NCBI GenBank assembly: GCA_900766655.1
Contig: CAAFWE010000097.1
Coordinates: forward strand, 1 to 8,144
Origin: an uncultured Alistipes sp.
GTDB taxonomy: Bacteria > Bacteroidota > Bacteroidia > Bacteroidales > Rikenellaceae
DNA length: 8,144 nt
Direction of reading: 5' to 3'
A program made the position numbers and the translations under genes. Under the pieces are notes generated by a model, which searched no databases, was not told the origin of the DNA, and saw only the letters and a program-made list of their open reading frames with translations. Of the stretch, positions 1-7,305 are shown in pieces. The first letter of the stretch is position 1; every line of letters begins with the position of its first letter.

Positions 1-40
1 ATCCGTAGTCAAGTACTCTATTCAGTTGAGCTACGGAGCC
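1..40 (-). tRNA. tRNA-Arg(ACG), 5' half (truncated by window start)
   Basis: Read on the minus strand, this stretch folds as the first 40 nt of a tRNA. The 5' acceptor strand is GGCTCCG, followed by linker TA. The D stem is GCTC paired with GAGT around a 9-nt loop, then A26. The anticodon-stem strand CTTGA is followed by loop CTACGGA. U33 is present and positions 34-36 read ACG, which is arginine; A34 would be deaminated to inosine by TadA to read CGU, CGC and CGA. The first base of the 3' anticodon strand is the last base visible. The T arm and 3' acceptor strand lie outside the window, so the acceptor pairing cannot be checked. It has its own promoter (53-84). Confidence 0.9.
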
Positions 41-52
41 GAATTGCGAGTG

Positions 53-84
53 CAAATATAGAGGCTTTTTTTGACTTGTGCAAA
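53..84 (-). promoter_or_regulatory. Bacteroidetes-type promoter of tRNA-Arg
   Basis: On the minus strand TTTG (plus positions 81-84) is followed after exactly 20 nt by TATATTTG (plus 53-60). This is a perfect match to the Bacteroidetes sigma consensus TTTG-(19-21)-TAnnTTTG. The -7 element ends 12 nt before the tRNA 5' end, which leaves a short 5' leader of about 6-9 nt to be removed by RNase P. It is a useful internal reference for the other promoters called here. Confidence 0.8.
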
Positions 85-166
85 TTATTTACGAAAAAAA
101 ATTAATATTTTTTTGCCTCTTCGCATTATAGTATTGCGTCACAGTGACTTACAATGTAAAATTTTT
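85..166. other. AT-rich gap with palindromes after the three-gene operon
   Basis: No gene is visible between the stop of the peptidase gene and the tRNA promoter. The stretch holds an AT-rich hairpin, ATGTAAA (154-160) with TTTACAT (166-172), which overlaps the stop codon. A perfect palindrome GTCAC-A-GTGAC lies at 138-148. An A-run (94-101) and T-run (108-114) can also pair. Any of these could help end transcription of the operon on the minus strand, but none is a GC-rich stem followed by a clean U tract. A terminator function is therefore only a guess. Confidence 0.3.
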
Positions 167-586
167 TTACATCAATCGCATCACTCGACGGAATATTGCC
201 AAAGGGTAGCGACGAATCGGAAGCATCCACAGCCAAATCTTTGCAAAAAAGATGTGAATCCTCGAACAATCGACCACTCCGTATACCTTGTCGAGCGCTA
301 CTCGCTCGCCTCGTTTGATGTTTCCGTCGCCAAAAAGCAGTACATTTTTCTCGTTGACCTCGATGATGCGATGCACAACAAAGGCGTGACCAGCATCGGC
401 CATCACCACATTGTATTTGCGGATGTCGCCCTCTTGTAGTGGGCGCAATGTTATGGTCGAGCCGCTGCGAAAGAATGGCAACATACTCTCGCCATTGACA
501 GCTATGCGCACGCTCTTGCCCTCGAGCAACACATCGCGTGCTGCCGAGAAGAGTTCAACATTGGGGATAAGACGACTCTGCGACAT
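167..586 (-). CDS. S24/S26-family peptidase, SipW/Sec11-like (Ser/His) signal-peptidase-like protein
   Basis: This encodes 139 aa. Box B is GESM with the nucleophile Ser34. The general base is His72 in VVHRI, where bacterial LepB would have Lys; this is the arrangement of the SipW/Sec11 branch of family S26. Box E appears as GDGN (86-89), and VYGVV follows as in signal peptidases. Unlike typical type I signal peptidases there is no N-terminal transmembrane anchor. Instead the last about 30 residues (from IHIFFAKIWLWML) are hydrophobic then Arg-rich and could attach the protein to the inner face of the membrane. Its ATG lies 2 nt after the kinase stop codon, so translation is probably coupled. 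By analogy with HprK-associated peptide cassettes it may cleave a leader or signal from an exported peptide; the substrate is unknown. Family assignment is good, function is inferred. Confidence 0.75.
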   Translation of the reverse strand: MSQSRLIPNVELFSAARDVLLEGKSVRIAVNGESMLPFFRSGSTITLRPLQEGDIRKYNVVMADAGHAFVVHRIIEVNEKNVLLFGDGNIKRGERVALDKVYGVVDCSRIHIFFAKIWLWMLPIRRYPLAIFRRVMRLM

Positions 587-588
587 AC

Positions 589-1467
589 CTATTTATTATA
601 AATGGTAGAGTAGGAGAGTTGAGCGGCTGCTGCGTCGGGTAGACACTCCAGGTGGTAGACAGGTGTGCAAGAGATGATATCCGATACCGTATTGCAGATT
701 GCATCCTGCAACTTTGAGTCGTAGGCGAAGGCTGGTGGACACGATGGAAGAATCGCACCTATGGCCATCAGTGCTGGCAGACGATGTATCTTGTTGTGCG
801 GTGCTTGCGACAGACGCATAAAGGCGCGTGCGGGCACACATTTGTTGACATAGCAGTTGGTCTTGCCACTCCAAGGCGAGCCATAGATGATGCACTTGCC
901 ATCGATGATACGCACGATAGGGCTATCGTCGTTGAGCAGACGGGCACCCTCGATATGTTGGTTCCAAAGGCGTGTGTGGGTGCTCTTGCCAGTGCCCGAT
1001 TCCCCGAGGCAGAGTACCGCCTCGTGCTCCTTGACAATCACCGACGAGTGGATGGCTATGGCACCAAGCGGAGCCATAATCAAGCCGAGCATAATCCAGA
1101 TGCCGAAACGCACCAGCGAAGGGTCTACCTGGTCGAACTGACCGAGGTTGCTCAACACCTCATTCGAGCCATCCTCCTTGACGAGAAGGAAGGTTTGTCC
1201 CTCCCTCTTCATCGCAAAACGGTAGCCCGTAGCATAGCGAGCGAACTCGCCATATGCGTAGTTCTGCTCGAAGTCGAAGGCGTGGATAACCTTGGTTACG
1301 GGGTGCGTCTCATCGCTTACGGGGGCATTCATCTGCAGCAACATTGTAGGCTCGGCAGCTGCGTCGGTCTCCACCTCAAACGGAGTGAAACCACGCAAAC
1401 CACACGCTGCGATGTCGCTGTGAGGACCTTCGGTGCGAAGTAAGAAATCTGCTATACGATAATCCAT
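589..1467 (-). CDS. HprK/PEPCK-like P-loop serine kinase family protein
   Basis: This encodes 292 aa. The C-terminal half carries an HPr kinase/phosphorylase-like core. AIHSS contains His140 at the position of the HprK catalytic His. Walker A is GESGTGKST (155-163), LLNDDSPIV (177-185) is the acidic Mg-binding segment that matches LVADD of HprK, and GSPWSGK (196-202) follows. The first about 120 residues are not recognisable and may bind the substrate. Genuine HprK/P proteins regulate carbon catabolite repression in Firmicutes. The divergent relatives found beside exporters, PqqD proteins and S24/S26 peptidases (for example the lasso-peptide tailoring kinases such as ThcoK) phosphorylate serines of peptides. 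The neighbours here favour that kind of role, which is inference. The protein has nine cysteines. It sits between the exporter and peptidase genes with 2-nt gaps on both sides. Confidence 0.72.
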   Translation of the reverse strand: MDYRIADFLLRTEGPHSDIAACGLRGFTPFEVETDAAAEPTMLLQMNAPVSDETHPVTKVIHAFDFEQNYAYGEFARYATGYRFAMKREGQTFLLVKEDGSNEVLSNLGQFDQVDPSLVRFGIWIMLGLIMAPLGAIAIHSSVIVKEHEAVLCLGESGTGKSTHTRLWNQHIEGARLLNDDSPIVRIIDGKCIIYGSPWSGKTNCYVNKCVPARAFMRLSQAPHNKIHRLPALMAIGAILPSCPPAFAYDSKLQDAICNTVSDIISCTPVYHLECLPDAAAAQLSYSTIYNK

Positions 1468-1469
1468 AT

Positions 1470-3176
1470 CTATTTGTCGTTTTTATCGAGTGTAATAATG
1501 CGGTCGCAGTAGTCGAGCGAACTCTCACGATGCGCCACCACCACAATTGTTAAATCCTTGTTCGACGCAGAGAGATGCTCGATGGCTCGATTGATGCTCT
1601 GTTCTGTAGCGTTGTCGAGCGATGAGGTAGCCTCGTCGAAGAATAGTATGTCGGCCTGCTTGTAGAGTGCGCGAGCAATGCCTATGCGCTGACGCTGACC
1701 ACCCGAGAGGAGTGCGCCACACTCGCCTATGCGTGTGTTGATGCCCTTTGGCAACGAGGCCACAAACTCCGAGAGTGAAGCCGCCTCGATGACCGCCTCG
1801 ATGCGTGCCATATCGATGTCGCACTCGTCATAGCCAAAGGCTATATTCTCCAATATGGTGCTGTCGGCCAAGAATGTGCTTTGCGAGACATAGCCGATGC
1901 GATTCTGCCAACTGCGAGAGTTCTCGCTGTCGAGCTCACGACCATCGATATAGATACCGCCCTCGGTTGGTGTGTAGAGACCAAGCAGAAGGTTCAAAAG
2001 GGTGGTCTTGCCCACGCCCGATTCGCCATTGATACCCACCTTTTCGCCCTTGCGTATGGTGAGCGAAAGGTTGTGCAAGGTATCCTTCTCGCTCTCCTCG
2101 AAACGGAACGAGAGGTTGCGTACCTCGATATTGTCGCTGAATCCTATGGTCTCAGTCTCGCAATCGATGTAGACATCGTCCTCCACCTCAGCATCGCTGA
2201 GTAGATCTATGGTGTAGCGGTTGTAGCGCAACGCACTCCACGCATTCATAATATTGCGGGCCGAAGGCAAAAGTCGGAAACCAGCCACCGCGAACACTCC
2301 GAAGAGAATCTTTACATCGCCCGAGTTGAGCAGTGCGCCCAAGCAGAGTAACAGAGCCATACCCACCGCCAAACCTATCTCGGTGAGGTTTTGAGGCAAG
2401 GTGGCAATGGTGGCATTCTTGCGACCTACTGCGATTATGGTGTCGAGCTCCTTGTCGAAACGAGAGAGCTGATGCGGAAAGGCGTTGTTAATCTGAATGT
2501 CGGCATAACCTCTAAATGTCTCGGTTACATCACGATATTTGCGTCGTTGTGCCTCGTTCTCTTGTGTGCCATATTGGTCGAGTCGATGGCGCATAAAGGT
2601 GAAGTAGAGCCACGCCACTGGCACAAATACGCCCACCGCCAACAGAGCTGCAAGAGGCGAGAATAGTGCGATGGAGGCGAATATCATCAGCAGAAGCAAC
2701 ACCTCGCTGGCAATGGTTGCCAACGAGCGCAACACGCCCGTAATAAAGGTGTAGCAGACGATATTTACATTGCGTGAGAGTACTGCCGAGTTTTCGCCCT
2801 TGATAAACTGAAGGCCACGCTTGAAGTAGCCCACAAAGAGTCGACGCGAGAGGTATCGATAGAGCGAATAGATGTAGTCGCGCTCGATGCGGTAGAGTAG
2901 GATGTTCGCCACACTCTTGGCCACGATAAAGAGCACCACCGCCACAGCTATTGCTACCACAAAGTGGCTATTCGAAGCAAATCCCAGCGTTGTGTAGATG
3001 CTCTCGAGAATAGGGTTTGAGTGGAGACTGTCGCCATCGAGAATTAAGTATAGCACAGGCAACAATGCCGCCAAACCAGCGAAATTGAGCAAGGCACGCA
3101 CAAAGATTGTGAGTGCCACGCCTATTCCCTTGGTGCGAAATGGCTTGGGTATGATATTCCAAATTTTCGATTCCAT
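1470..3176 (-). CDS. ABC exporter, fused permease and ATPase (MsbA/PglK-like)
   Basis: This 568-aa half-transporter would act as a homodimer in the inner membrane. About six hydrophobic segments fall around residues 20-45, 70-95, 150-172, 173-195, 262-284 and 288-305. The ATPase domain follows with Walker A GESGVGKT (384-391), Q-loop Gln432, signature LSGGQ (490-494), Walker B ILFFDE (510-515), D-loop SSLD and H-loop His549, so it is complete and probably active. There is no N-terminal C39 peptidase domain, so it does not cut leaders itself; a separate peptidase is encoded two genes downstream. Length and layout resemble lipid-linked oligosaccharide flippases such as PglK and small-peptide exporters, and the substrate cannot be decided from sequence. 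It is the first gene of the operon and starts 4 nt after a perfect -7 promoter element. Confidence 0.88.
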   Translation of the reverse strand: MESKIWNIIPKPFRTKGIGVALTIFVRALLNFAGLAALLPVLYLILDGDSLHSNPILESIYTTLGFASNSHFVVAIAVAVVLFIVAKSVANILLYRIERDYIYSLYRYLSRRLFVGYFKRGLQFIKGENSAVLSRNVNIVCYTFITGVLRSLATIASEVLLLLMIFASIALFSPLAALLAVGVFVPVAWLYFTFMRHRLDQYGTQENEAQRRKYRDVTETFRGYADIQINNAFPHQLSRFDKELDTIIAVGRKNATIATLPQNLTEIGLAVGMALLLCLGALLNSGDVKILFGVFAVAGFRLLPSARNIMNAWSALRYNRYTIDLLSDAEVEDDVYIDCETETIGFSDNIEVRNLSFRFEESEKDTLHNLSLTIRKGEKVGINGESGVGKTTLLNLLLGLYTPTEGGIYIDGRELDSENSRSWQNRIGYVSQSTFLADSTILENIAFGYDECDIDMARIEAVIEAASLSEFVASLPKGINTRIGECGALLSGGQRQRIGIARALYKQADILFFDEATSSLDNATEQSINRAIEHLSASNKDLTIVVVAHRESSLDYCDRIITLDKNDK

Positions 3177-3180
3177 CCTA

Positions 3181-3212
3181 CAAATATAGCACTAAATTCG
3201 GCTTTTTTCAAA
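3181..3212 (-). promoter_or_regulatory. Consensus promoter of the exporter-kinase-peptidase operon
   Basis: On the minus strand TTTG (plus 3209-3212) and TATATTTG (plus 3181-3188) are separated by exactly 20 nt, a perfect Bacteroidetes promoter with the same spacing and -7 sequence as the tRNA-Arg promoter. It lies wholly in the 44-nt gap after the helicase stop codon, so the operon has its own transcription start. Only TAGG separates the -7 element from the exporter ATG, so the start site should fall at or next to the ATG and the mRNA should be leaderless or nearly so. Confidence 0.75.
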
Positions 3213-3220
3213 TCTCTGCT

Positions 3221-6200
3221 CTAAATTCGAACTATCTTGCCACTCGAGACATACCAGACATATCCCTTGATCGAGTCGTAACCCATCTTGCTGAGCATCT
3301 CCATATAGTGGCGAATCTGCTTCTTGTGCAACTCCGTCTCCTGGCCAAACTTGTAGTCGACAACTACAGCCTCCTTGCCACGCACCATCACGCGGTCTGG
3401 GCGTTTTATCTCCACTTTGTGACCATCTTTTTGTCTGCTTTGGATAATGGTGCGCTCGCGGAATATGCGCTCCCAACTGCCATCAAACCACTCTCCGACC
3501 TCGGTTGTCGAGAGCTTCTCCTCAATCTGCTGACGCAACTCCGCAGCCTCGCTTTCGTTCAATTCGCCATTCTCGACCATCGTGTCGAGCGAGGTAAATA
3601 TGTCGGCACTTGTTGCAGCCTCCTCGAAAAGTCGGTGCATACGAATACCCTTGCTACGAGGAGTGAGCTCGGTCTCTTCGTCGGAGAAGTATCGAGCGGA
3701 GGTTGTACGCAACTTGAGCGATACGGGTGATACGCTGTGTGTATTCAACACTTCGCGATATTCCACTCGCTTGTCGTTTTTCTTCTTCTCCTTCTCTTTT
3801 TCAGGAGCTTCGAATTTGCCCGTCTCGTAGCGGAAGTATTTCTCGCCTTCGACTCGATGAGCCACATCCTTGAATATATCTCCAAGTGCTTTGTCGATAC
3901 AAGGTGTATTGTCGGTTGACTTCTCGACGAAGATGTGCAGTTGCTCCTTGGCACGAGTGGTGGCAACATAGAGCAAATTAATTGCGTCGACATAGCTGTA
4001 GACCAGCTCGCGGAAATAGGCCTCGGCAAAGAGCGATGTTTCCACAGCTTTGTTGAACGACACAGGGAACTTACCGATCTCTTTGGCACAGTCGGTAGCC
4101 ATAGGCTCTGCCCATACTATATTCCTGAGGTATCCGTCGGGGCGAGGCTCGATGGTCCAACTAAAATCGGGCAATATGATAACCTTGTTCTCCAAACCTT
4201 TCGATTTGTGGATGGTGAGAATCTCGATGGCCTTTTCGCTACGATCGACTCTTACTGAGAGCTTGTCGCTCTTGTCTCTCCACCATTTGTCGAACAACGA
4301 CAAATCGGCAACCTTGCCCGTCGAGAATTGCACGATATGCTCGTGTAGGGCCAAAGTGTAGGCCGCCTGACCTTTGAAATCCTCGGCATAGCGAATAGAG
4401 ATAGCCTCGAATGCATCGTCTGGCGACATCGAGCGAATGGAGTCGAGGAAATCGTTCTCTTCGTCACTGAGGAATGCACCTCCGCTAAAACCTCGATGAT
4501 GGTAGTTGTAGAGGATGAGCGACTCGCTATCCTTGCGATTCACCGCAAGGCGCATCAGTGCGATAATCATATTCACAGCAGGCGAAGACTTGAGGCTCAA
4601 TGCCTCCTCGGTCGTCACCTCGAAACGCATATGCTCGGGCAATGTTTGGCTATAGGTGAGCAACTCAATTGCCACCTTCTCTCCAATATTATTCTTACGC
4701 ACAAGGATGGTTATATCGCAAGGCTTGTAACCCTTCTCGAGTACTTGGCGAATGCGCTCCAAGTAGAGTGAAGTACCCTCGCTATTGACCAAGCAAGGCG
4801 CTTTACTGTCGGTCTTTATGCCGACAACTCCCTCTGCGAGGAGTGCCGAAACATAACCTTTGTTTAGGCACTCGCGACTAGCTTTTTGGGCGTGTTTGTG
4901 ATAGACTCTTTTGAAGGTGTCGGTCAACTCCGCGTGGCACTTATCCGAGATGCGTTTCGCCTCTTTAGCCGCGTCGAGTCGTTGGTTCAATGAGTTGTTC
5001 GCCAAGGTGACAGCGCTGTCGAATAGCCACTTGTTGAAGCTGACAATCTCGGGCAAACTACGCCAGTTGGACTCCAATGGGTCGCTGACACACTCGGGTA
5101 GCTTCTTCGCAACTTCGCTTCCCAAGATTCGCCAATCGCCACCTCGCCAGCGATAGATTGATTGCTTTACATCGCCTACAATCAGCACCGAATTCTCCTT
5201 CGATTTGCCCATTGCGTCGAGCAATAGAGGCAGGAAGTTGTTCCACTCCTTGAACGAGGTGTCTTGGAACTCGTCAATCATAAACTTGTCGAAGTAGTTG
5301 CCCACCTTCTCGTAGATGAATGGAGCGTCGGTGTCTTGGATAAATTTCCAGAGGATATGCTTGGTATCGGAGAGAAGCATCGAATTTTCTCTCTTGCTCT
5401 CCAAGGCAATCAGCGTCTGCAACTCCTTTAGCAGAGCAAAGCTGCGATAGTTGCGTTTAAATGCTGTGAGCGTGTTCTGCCAAGTTTTTGGCACTTGTAA
5501 AGCTGGGAGGATTTCGCCCAAAATATTTTTCAACTTCTCGACACCCTCGGCTTTGTGCTCGGTACATTTATTCGCATTAAACCACTTTTCGGTCTTCATT
5601 TCGTGATACTTTTTCATCGTATCCGAAGCAAATGGATTGTCCGCACTAAACAGTTTGAGGGCATTTTTTGAGACAGAACCCTCGAGCTTATATGTCGATA
5701 TAATTAGACTTGCCTCCGTTTGTAGGCGTTTTTTCATCTTCTCCAGTTTCTCGTTCTCCGTCTGGACCTTTTTCTCTAATTTTTTAAGTATTTCGCTGAA
5801 CTCCTCCTTCGATTTGCACTTTGCGATGATATCGCGAGCAGCCTCGTTGAACAACTCGCCCGTAAGCGAAGTGACAGCATTGCGGAAGTTCCACGACTTG
5901 CCATCGAGGATTCGATCCTCGGCAATTTCGGAGAGCCAATCGCACAACGAAGGCTCGTCGGCAACATTATGAATGAGCGCATCGACACTCTTGGCAAGCA
6001 AGGGCGCAGTATCGATCTCGGTTGAGAAGTTCATATCGATATTCAACTCGCGGACAAAGGCTCGCAATATGCGCTGGAAGAAGGCGTCGTTGGTCAGCAC
6101 CGTAAAGTGGGAGTAGTCGTGCAGAATGTTGCTGCGCACAACCATAGCGCGTCGACGCAACTCGGCCTCGCTGAGTGAGGTCTTCTTCATCAGCGTCTCG

Positions 6201-6460
6201 AGATGGTCACTCTTCGCACCCGAAGCAAGTGTGTGAATCTCCTTCAAGATGCGTGTTTTCATCTCCTCGGTGGCCTTGTTCGTAAAGGTTACCGCAAGTA
6301 TTCGCTTGTAGAACTTGTCGTCGAAATAGGAGTTGCCATTCTCGTCGAATCGGTTGCGAAGCACATCGTAGATATACTCCTCGGCTATACGGAATGTCTT
6401 TCCCGAGCCTGCACTTGCTGGGACTATCAACGCTCTGCTCTTAATATGCTTTTTGCTCAT
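3221..6460 (-). CDS. UvrD/Rep-family helicase with C-terminal RecB-type nuclease (AddA/RecB-like)
   Basis: This encodes 1079 aa from the ATG at 6460. A TTG 17 codons upstream keeps the frame open, but the ATG places MSKKH just before the helicase core and is preferred. Superfamily 1 motifs run in order: Walker A PASAGSGKT (14-22), Ia AVTFTNKATEEM (56-67), II IDEFQDTS (395-402), III GDVKQSIYRWRGG (429-441), IV NWRSLPEIV (465-473), V TIHKSKGLE (749-757) and VI LYVATTRAKEQ (830-840). A charged linker rich in Lys and Glu (about 884-900) leads to a RecB nuclease domain with His942, Asp1022, Asp1035-Tyr-Lys1037 and Gln1048...Tyr1052, all expected catalytic residues present. It should unwind and resect double-strand ends for recombination repair. 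No AddB-like partner gene flanks it here. Its promoter is unclear; weak elements lie at 6478-6519. Confidence 0.9.
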   Translation of the reverse strand: MSKKHIKSRALIVPASAGSGKTFRIAEEYIYDVLRNRFDENGNSYFDDKFYKRILAVTFTNKATEEMKTRILKEIHTLASGAKSDHLETLMKKTSLSEAELRRRAMVVRSNILHDYSHFTVLTNDAFFQRILRAFVRELNIDMNFSTEIDTAPLLAKSVDALIHNVADEPSLCDWLSEIAEDRILDGKSWNFRNAVTSLTGELFNEAARDIIAKCKSKEEFSEILKKLEKKVQTENEKLEKMKKRLQTEASLIISTYKLEGSVSKNALKLFSADNPFASDTMKKYHEMKTEKWFNANKCTEHKAEGVEKLKNILGEILPALQVPKTWQNTLTAFKRNYRSFALLKELQTLIALESKRENSMLLSDTKHILWKFIQDTDAPFIYEKVGNYFDKFMIDEFQDTSFKEWNNFLPLLLDAMGKSKENSVLIVGDVKQSIYRWRGGDWRILGSEVAKKLPECVSDPLESNWRSLPEIVSFNKWLFDSAVTLANNSLNQRLDAAKEAKRISDKCHAELTDTFKRVYHKHAQKASRECLNKGYVSALLAEGVVGIKTDSKAPCLVNSEGTSLYLERIRQVLEKGYKPCDITILVRKNNIGEKVAIELLTYSQTLPEHMRFEVTTEEALSLKSSPAVNMIIALMRLAVNRKDSESLILYNYHHRGFSGGAFLSDEENDFLDSIRSMSPDDAFEAISIRYAEDFKGQAAYTLALHEHIVQFSTGKVADLSLFDKWWRDKSDKLSVRVDRSEKAIEILTIHKSKGLENKVIILPDFSWTIEPRPDGYLRNIVWAEPMATDCAKEIGKFPVSFNKAVETSLFAEAYFRELVYSYVDAINLLYVATTRAKEQLHIFVEKSTDNTPCIDKALGDIFKDVAHRVEGEKYFRYETGKFEAPEKEKEKKKNDKRVEYREVLNTHSVSPVSLKLRTTSARYFSDEETELTPRSKGIRMHRLFEEAATSADIFTSLDTMVENGELNESEAAELRQQIEEKLSTTEVGEWFDGSWERIFRERTIIQSRQKDGHKVEIKRPDRVMVRGKEAVVVDYKFGQETELHKKQIRHYMEMLSKMGYDSIKGYVWYVSSGKIVRI

Positions 6461-6503
6461 TTGGGCTAAATTTTTCGTAAAGTTAACAAATAAAGATGAA
6501 AAA

Positions 6504-6535
6504 ATTGGCAATTAGCGAAAAAAGTTGTACCTTGC
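6504..6535 (+). promoter_or_regulatory. Probable promoter of the GIN-domain gene
   Basis: ATTG (6504-6507) is followed after 20 nt by TACCTTGC (6528-6535), which resembles TAnnTTTG with one T missing. The expected start near 6540 gives a leader of about 24 nt to the ATG at 6564. The elements sit in the 103-bp divergent gap, so they are probably close to or overlapping the helicase promoter on the other strand. Weaker than the two consensus promoters on the left. Confidence 0.45.
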
Positions 6536-6563
6536 GTCTCAAATGTTTATAGATGCATTGATT

Positions 6564-7298
6564 ATGAAACAACTAGTGGCTACACTTATATTGGTTGCGA
6601 TGTGCGGAATTTGTTCGGCACAGGTGGCCCCCGCAGGCAATCCGACCATCTCGGAGCAGGTGATGTCGTTGCCCAAGACCGACTGGTTGATGTCGTTCCA
6701 GAATGTGAAGGTCGATGCTCCGGTGAATGTCACTTTCAAGAAGGTTGCCACCGACGAGGAGGTGCGCATCACATACGATACAAAGGGCGACTTGACTGCG
6801 AAATTCAAGTTCGAGGTCGATAAGAAGGGCACCCTTATCATCACCGAGAAGAGCGATCCTAAGCGTGTGACTGTGACCGATGTAACCATCTACTACAACA
6901 CCCTTAACGCTGTAAAAATCTCGCACGCCAAGGCGGAGTTCGATGATACCATTACTGGCAAACTATTCGACCTTACCGTCTCGGGCGGAGCAATCGTTTC
7001 GCTCAATGTCGAGACTCTCGATACCGCTGTGGAGTGCACTGGCACAAGCCGACTCACATTGACAGGTAGCACCAAGTATCTCACAATGCGTGTCTCAACC
7101 GCCAAGGTTGACTGTAGCAAGCTCAGCACCACATCTACAACCGTCGAGTGCTCTCACTCCTCCGAAGTACGCATCATCGTCTCTGAGCGTCTCGAGGCAA
7201 CCACCTCGACAGGTGCTAAGTTACTCTACAAAGGTCAGCCACTCATTCTTCGCAACCACAATGTTGCGTTTGGAGGGGATATTATCAACATCGACTAA
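6564..7298 (+). CDS. Secreted GIN-domain (DUF2807) protein
   Basis: This encodes 244 aa starting at MKQLVATL. In-frame starts upstream (6525, 6543) would put extra residues before the signal peptide, and the first of them lies before the likely transcription start. Residues 1-19 form a signal peptide (hydrophobic LVATLILVAMCGI, cleavage after CSA before Gln20). There is no proper lipobox, so lipoprotein processing is unlikely. The mature part is built from short alternating beta strands rich in Thr, Ser and Val, ending in LLYKGQPLIL, the G-x-P strand typical of the DUF2807 'head GIN' domain. These proteins form right-handed beta-helix-like folds in the periplasm or at the cell surface of Bacteroidetes. 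Their function is not established; the database name 'auto-transporter adhesin head' is only a suggestion. It is a single-gene unit, divergent from the helicase. Confidence 0.8.
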   Translation: MKQLVATLILVAMCGICSAQVAPAGNPTISEQVMSLPKTDWLMSFQNVKVDAPVNVTFKKVATDEEVRITYDTKGDLTAKFKFEVDKKGTLIITEKSDPKRVTVTDVTIYYNTLNAVKISHAKAEFDDTITGKLFDLTVSGGAIVSLNVETLDTAVECTGTSRLTLTGSTKYLTMRVSTAKVDCSKLSTTSTTVECSHSSEVRIIVSERLEATTSTGAKLLYKGQPLILRNHNVAFGGDIINID

Positions 7299-7305
7299 GG
7301 GGAGA

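Noticed and set aside
71..439. 122-codon plus-strand frame over the peptidase gene
   Set aside because: It is mostly antisense to the Ser/His peptidase gene, starts in the AT-rich gap without a promoter, and encodes no recognisable feature.
784..1443. 219-codon open frame on the plus strand
   Set aside because: It lies wholly antisense to the HprK-like gene, has no recognisable domain, and that gene's P-loop motifs and operon spacing make the minus strand the coding one.
1470..3176. C39-type bacteriocin exporter
   Set aside because: The 568-aa protein begins directly with the transmembrane domain and has no N-terminal Cys-His peptidase domain.
6461..6511. Longer N-terminus of the helicase starting at TTG 6511
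   Set aside because: The extra 17 residues are not part of the helicase core, the start would be TTG, and the ATG at 6460 gives a standard N-terminus just before the Walker A motif.
6525..6563. Earlier starts (6525 TTG, 6543 ATG) for the GIN-domain gene
   Set aside because: They add residues before a well-formed signal peptide, and 6525 lies upstream of the -7 element at 6528-6535, so it would not be in the mRNA.
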